From assembly GCA_039925145.1 (NCBI GenBank), contig JBDSZL010000050.1:30295-94294 (forward strand): a stretch of DNA of 64,000 nt, read 5' to 3'. Source of the stretch: JBDSZL01 sp039925145. Lineage in GTDB: Bacteria > Acidobacteriota > Vicinamibacteria > Vicinamibacterales > SCN-69-37. The notes beneath the pieces were generated by a model that was not told the origin of the DNA, did no database searches, and was given only the letters and a program-made list of their open reading frames with translations. A program made the translations under genes and the position numbers. This document shows, piece after piece, positions 63,876 to 64,000 of this stretch (positions are counted from its first letter, which is position 1; the number at the start of each line of letters is the position of its first letter).

Positions 63876-64000
63876 TAGAGCCTGTTATGTACTTTCTCTT
63901 GTACTGGGCGCGGGAATTTGGCACAAGGAGGGATGGCCAAGCGCATTCCCCGTCCGCGATCCACTGCCTACCCGAGTGATGTGAGTGACGAGGAGTGGAG
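63876..64000 (+). mobile_element. Left end of an IS5-family-like insertion sequence (truncated by window end)
   Basis: Directly after the SurA-like gene the sequence changes to CTAGAGCCTGTTATG, which looks like a terminal repeat after a CTAG-like target. A transposase-type frame starts at 63933. The right end, inverted repeat and target duplication lie outside the window, so the element type is inferred from the N-terminal protein pattern only. Confidence 0.65.
63933..64000 (+). CDS. Transposase N-terminus, IS5 family-like (3' end outside window)
   Basis: Twenty-two codons are visible: MAKRIPRPRS followed by TAYPSDVSDEEW. The YPSDVSDEEW block is the usual beginning of IS5-family DDE transposases (YPSDLTDEEW...). 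AAGGAGG ends just one base before the ATG, unusually close. No catalytic residue is in view, so identity rests on this motif and the adjacent terminal-repeat-like sequence. Confidence 0.7.
   Translation, partial: MAKRIPRPRSTAYPSDVSDEEW

Overview
This window is chromosomal DNA from a high-GC diderm (Gram-negative-type) bacterium. It carries lpxC, a TamB/Omp85 pair, bacterial lipoproteins, two ECF sigma factors, two sigma-54 activators and a DAP-type lysA. The mix of secreted proteins, a subtilisin-like protease with C-terminal TIVWG-type repeats, and Firmicutes-like gene order around topA fits an Acidobacteriota lineage, perhaps Vicinamibacteria-like. That placement is inference from gene content, not a database match. 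Coding density is high. I see no rRNA or tRNA gene, CRISPR array or prophage.

Layout. 1-8.7 kb: the end of panC, then panB, secreted proteins of unknown function, a cyclophilin, a MATE exporter and ispG. 8.7-15.5 kb: a minus-strand block with a TPR-containing sigma-54 activator, a membrane HD-GYP/GAF protein (in DNA of clearly lower GC) and the secreted S8 protease. 15.8-21.6 kb: a PLP aminotransferase with mtgA, an NlpC/P60 lipoprotein, an HNH nuclease, an NHL-type beta-propeller protein and an amino-acid permease. 21.7-25.7 kb: uvrA and lpxC. 25.7-26.9 kb: a compact operon of ECF sigma factor, STAS protein and an unknown 94-residue protein, divergent from lysA-tmk.

28.8-32.5 kb: the housekeeping series rplU-rpmA-obgE-nadD-rsfS-comF, all on the minus strand. 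33.8-39.7 kb: dprA-topA-trmFO-xerC, an order also known from Bacillus, where hslV-hslU follow directly. Here hslVU lie 9 kb further on (48.7-50.6 kb). Between them sit an NtrB/NtrC-like two-component pair, an ABC-F ATPase, a second ECF sigma factor with its zinc-finger anti-sigma factor and two exported proteins, and a PEGA-domain protein.

50.6-56.1 kb: an Fn3-like lipoprotein, a TalC-type transaldolase and a three-gene biotin-dependent acyl-CoA carboxylase. 56.2-63.9 kb: an outer-membrane assembly operon of TamB-like protein, Omp85 protein with seven POTRA-like repeats, and a short SurA-N-like protein. The window ends inside what looks like the left end of an IS5-family insertion sequence, only a few bases after that operon.

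The least explained parts are the sigma/STAS/94-residue operon, the TamB/seven-POTRA/SurA-like operon and several strong palindromes in intergenic DNA.
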